A stretch of DNA of 64,000 nt from Firm-13 sp964617375 (GTDB taxonomy: Bacteria > Bacillota > Clostridia > Saccharofermentanales > Saccharofermentanaceae). Made by a program: the position numbers and the translations under genes. Location of the stretch: assembly GCA_964617375.1 (NCBI GenBank), contig CAZTXQ010000002.1, positions 1 to 64,000 on the forward strand. Direction: 5' to 3'. The notes under the pieces are model-generated. The model ran no database searches. It had not been told where the DNA came from and saw only the letters and a list, made by a program, of their open reading frames with translations. Of the stretch, positions 62,331 to 64,000 are shown one piece after another (position 1 is the stretch's first letter; each line of letters opens with the position of its first letter).

Positions 62331-63185
62331 TCAGATCTTTTTTACAAGACCTGTAAGAACCTTGCCCGGCCCGAGTTCGGTGAATTCGTCATATCCGTCC
62401 GCACGCATTCTGCGTACTTCGTCGGTGAAGCGGACGGGCGATATCATATGAGTTTCAAGATAGGCCGGGAAATCGGTTCCGACTGCGACCGGAGAGGCCG
62501 TCGCATTCGAGTACAGCGGCACGGTAAGTGTCTTGAAGGCAATGCCTTTTGCGAACTCGCGGATGCCGCGGGCCGCTTCCGACATGAGCGGAGTATGAAA
62601 GGCTCCGTTGACCGATAGACGGAGCGCGCGGCGCGCACCGAGCGCCAGAAGTTCTGCGGCGGCTTTCGCGGCCGCCTCTTCGGTTCCGGCAATCACGACC
62701 TGACCTGGGCAGTTATAGTTTACGGGATAGACACCCTCGATCTCCGAGAGACAATCTTCGATCTGACCGTCGGTAAGTCCGAGAACGGCATACATCGCGC
62801 CGGGTGTTTTCTCGGCAGCGGCCTGCATGAGCCGGGCGCGCTCGTTGACGAGAAGAAGAAGATCCGTGAAGGAGACGAGTCCGGCCGCATAGAGAGCCGT
62901 ATATTCGCCGAGCGAGAAGCCCGCGAAAGCCGTAGCTGCGGTCGCTTGGGCGGATTCCGGGTTCCCGGAGCGTTCCTTCTCGAGACATGCGATACTGTGA
63001 ACGACGATCGCCGGCTGCGAGTACCGCGTCATCGCCAAGTCTGCTTCGGTAAGCTTTGTCAAATCGATGCCGGTGACTTTTTTCGCATCTTCATAGAGAC
63101 GTGCGGCATCCGGATATATAGATAAAATCTCTTCCGCCATATGCGTGGTTTGTGCTCCCTGACCGGGAAAAAGAAGTGCCTTCAT
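62331..63185 (-). CDS. fabD: Malonyl-CoA:ACP transacylase
   Basis: A 284-residue transacylase that loads malonate on acyl carrier protein for fatty acid synthesis. LLFPGQGAQ opens the protein; catalytic S91 lies in GFSLGEY, where the usual His before Ser is Phe, and H197 is in NGAFHTPLM. It is slightly shorter than the usual ~310 residues. GGAGGAAA precedes the ATG. Divergent from fabH, with 154 bp shared between them. Confidence 0.95.
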   Translation of the reverse strand: MKALLFPGQGAQTTHMAEEILSIYPDAARLYEDAKKVTGIDLTKLTEADLAMTRYSQPAIVVHSIACLEKERSGNPESAQATAATAFAGFSLGEYTALYAAGLVSFTDLLLLVNERARLMQAAAEKTPGAMYAVLGLTDGQIEDCLSEIEGVYPVNYNCPGQVVIAGTEEAAAKAAAELLALGARRALRLSVNGAFHTPLMSEAARGIREFAKGIAFKTLTVPLYSNATASPVAVGTDFPAYLETHMISPVRFTDEVRRMRADGYDEFTELGPGKVLTGLVKKI

Positions 63186-63230
63186 TTGATATTTCCTCCG
63201 AGTGGTTGACTCATTGCCTCAGTACGTAGT

Positions 63231-63258
63231 AGAATAACGCCATCGCTTTGATAATCAA
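63231..63258 (-). promoter_or_regulatory. Candidate fabD promoter
   Basis: On the minus strand, TTGATT (63258-63253), 16 bp, TATTCT (63236-63231). The -35 lies inside the palindrome at 63247. Confidence 0.55.
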
Positions 63259-63275
63259 AATACTTGATTTTCAAA
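63247..63275. promoter_or_regulatory. FabT-like operator pair between fabD and fabH
   Basis: Palindrome TTTGATAATCAAA (63247-63259) and a second, imperfect site CTTGATTTTCAAA (63263-63275), both close to the TTTGA-N3-TCAAA form bound by the MarR-family regulator FabT of fatty acid synthesis. No fabT gene is in the window. Confidence 0.6.
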
Positions 63276-63339
63276 CGAAATGCAAGATCTAACCGATTAC
63301 AGATAAGGATAACATGCGTTCCTTACAAAGGAGAATAAA

Positions 63340-64000
63340 GTGACTGAGGCATATAAAATTCTCGGTACCGGCTCTTATTTGCCGGAACTGGTCGTCGAAA
63401 ACGAGCGGTTCTCCGAGATCGTCGAAACGAGTGACGACTGGATTACTACCAGGACGGGAATAAAGAAAAGACATTTGAGCACGGGAGAAGCGACCTGGGA
63501 GATGGGCGTTAAGGCTGCCCGCAAGGCGCTGGAGATGGCCGATGTTCCCGCGGATCAGATTGACATGATCGTCGTTACCACCGTGACACCTGATTATATC
63601 TCCCCGAATATGGCCTGCATCATTCAGGCGGAGCTCGGCGCGCCAAATGCCTTTTGCTTTGACATCAATGCTGCCTGTACCGGATTCATCCAGGCCTTCG
63701 ACATAGCGATGCGATACCTGAAGACCTCCGATATGAAGAATATCCTGATCGTATCGACGGAGAGTCTCTCCAAGATGACCGATTTTCAGGACAGAAGAGT
63801 CTGCGTCCTTTTCGGTGACGGAGCCGGTGCCGTGCTTCTCGGGCGCGGGGAAGACGGACACGATCTGCCGTACGAGTGCTTTCTCGGTGCGGACGGTACT
63901 TCCGGCCACGCGATTGTCGGCGAGGCTTTCCTCCCTGTGAAGCATCCTTTTATACCGGAAGGGACACCCGACCCGGTCAAGAGATACGAACATACGGCGG
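63340..64000 (+). CDS. fabH: Beta-ketoacyl-ACP synthase III, cut by the window end
   Basis: Starts at GTG 63340, with AAGGAG at 63328-63333, and stays open to the window end (220 codons). It is the condensing enzyme that starts fatty acid synthesis from acyl-CoA and malonyl-ACP. ILGTGSYLPELVV opens it; SDDWITTRTGIKKRH, the catalytic C113 in NAACTGF and FGDGAGAVLL are visible; the His and Asn of the active site would lie downstream. Divergent from fabD. Confidence 0.95.
   Translation, partial: MTEAYKILGTGSYLPELVVENERFSEIVETSDDWITTRTGIKKRHLSTGEATWEMGVKAARKALEMADVPADQIDMIVVTTVTPDYISPNMACIIQAELGAPNAFCFDINAACTGFIQAFDIAMRYLKTSDMKNILIVSTESLSKMTDFQDRRVCVLFGDGAGAVLLGRGEDGHDLPYECFLGADGTSGHAIVGEAFLPVKHPFIPEGTPDPVKRYEHTA

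Overview
This 64 kb window looks like a draft chromosome segment of an uncultured or poorly characterised Gram-positive anaerobe of the Bacillota, most likely class Clostridia. The evidence is the ctsR-mcsA-mcsB-clpC stress operon with a CtsR operator, a gatCAB amidotransferase operon, Firmicute-type RpoB/RpoC, a MocR regulator, DUF368, a YugP-like metallopeptidase and sigmaA-type promoters. It is moderately GC-rich. Plant-glycan hydrolases (GH3, GH43) suggest a plant-fibre-degrading gut or rumen lifestyle (inference). A run of exactly 100 Ns at 61548-61647 shows this is a scaffolded assembly.

Layout. 1-2803: 3' part of a very large polytopic membrane protein. 2845-6645: AraC regulator divergent from a GH3 beta-glucosidase with inverted domain order. 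6779-7393: uridine kinase. 7394-7896: no gene, but two related hairpin elements and a 124-bp tandem duplication. 7897-12492 (minus): five tightly overlapping genes (SDR, TIM-barrel isomerase, GT2, FAD oxidoreductase, membrane GT2) forming a probable glycan/lipid-sugar cassette, next to a DUF368 polyprenyl-phosphate transporter (12681-13538). 13728-18359: SixA-CHAD fusion, CTP synthase with an unusual 5' leader, GH43. 18542-21376 (minus): aminotransferase and MocR regulator. 21653-27578: S41 peptidase, asparaginase/TrxR-like pair, exonuclease III, PpiC lipoprotein. 27806-29874: two-component system. 29969-36975: gatCAB, CNNM/CBS transporter, HAD phosphatase, PpiC foldase. 37174-46111: rpoB, rpoC, and an NlpC/P60 hydrolase. 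46497-51649: ctsR-mcsA-mcsB-clpC. 51780-57916: zinc-ribbon membrane protein, a zinc-ribbon acyltransferase followed by three tandem paralogous membrane proteins, a small ACT-like protein, and a glycosyltransferase-like/acyltransferase fusion. 58247-61069: phosphoglycerate kinase-triosephosphate isomerase fusion and a membrane metallopeptidase. 61070-62330: gene-free repeat region (large foldback hairpin, 75-bp minisatellite with the assembly gap, AT-rich ~73-bp repeats). 62331-64000: divergent fabD and fabH (fabH cut by the window end) around palindromes resembling FabT sites.

Most genes are housekeeping. The most interesting items are: (1) a pyrG leader in which a 5'-terminal hairpin beginning with CCC pairs with the Shine-Dalgarno sequence, recalling CTP-sensing start-site switching of enteric pyrC but on CTP synthase; (2) the five-gene glycan cassette; (3) hairpin elements with compensatory base changes near 7.4-7.7 kb; (4) unusual protein fusions (PGK-TIM, GT-acyltransferase, SixA-CHAD, swapped GH3); (5) two adjacent hairpin-rich tandem arrays near 61-62 kb. 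No CRISPR array, transposase, prophage, tRNA or rRNA gene was seen. Start sites, motifs and promoters were read by eye; no database search was run.
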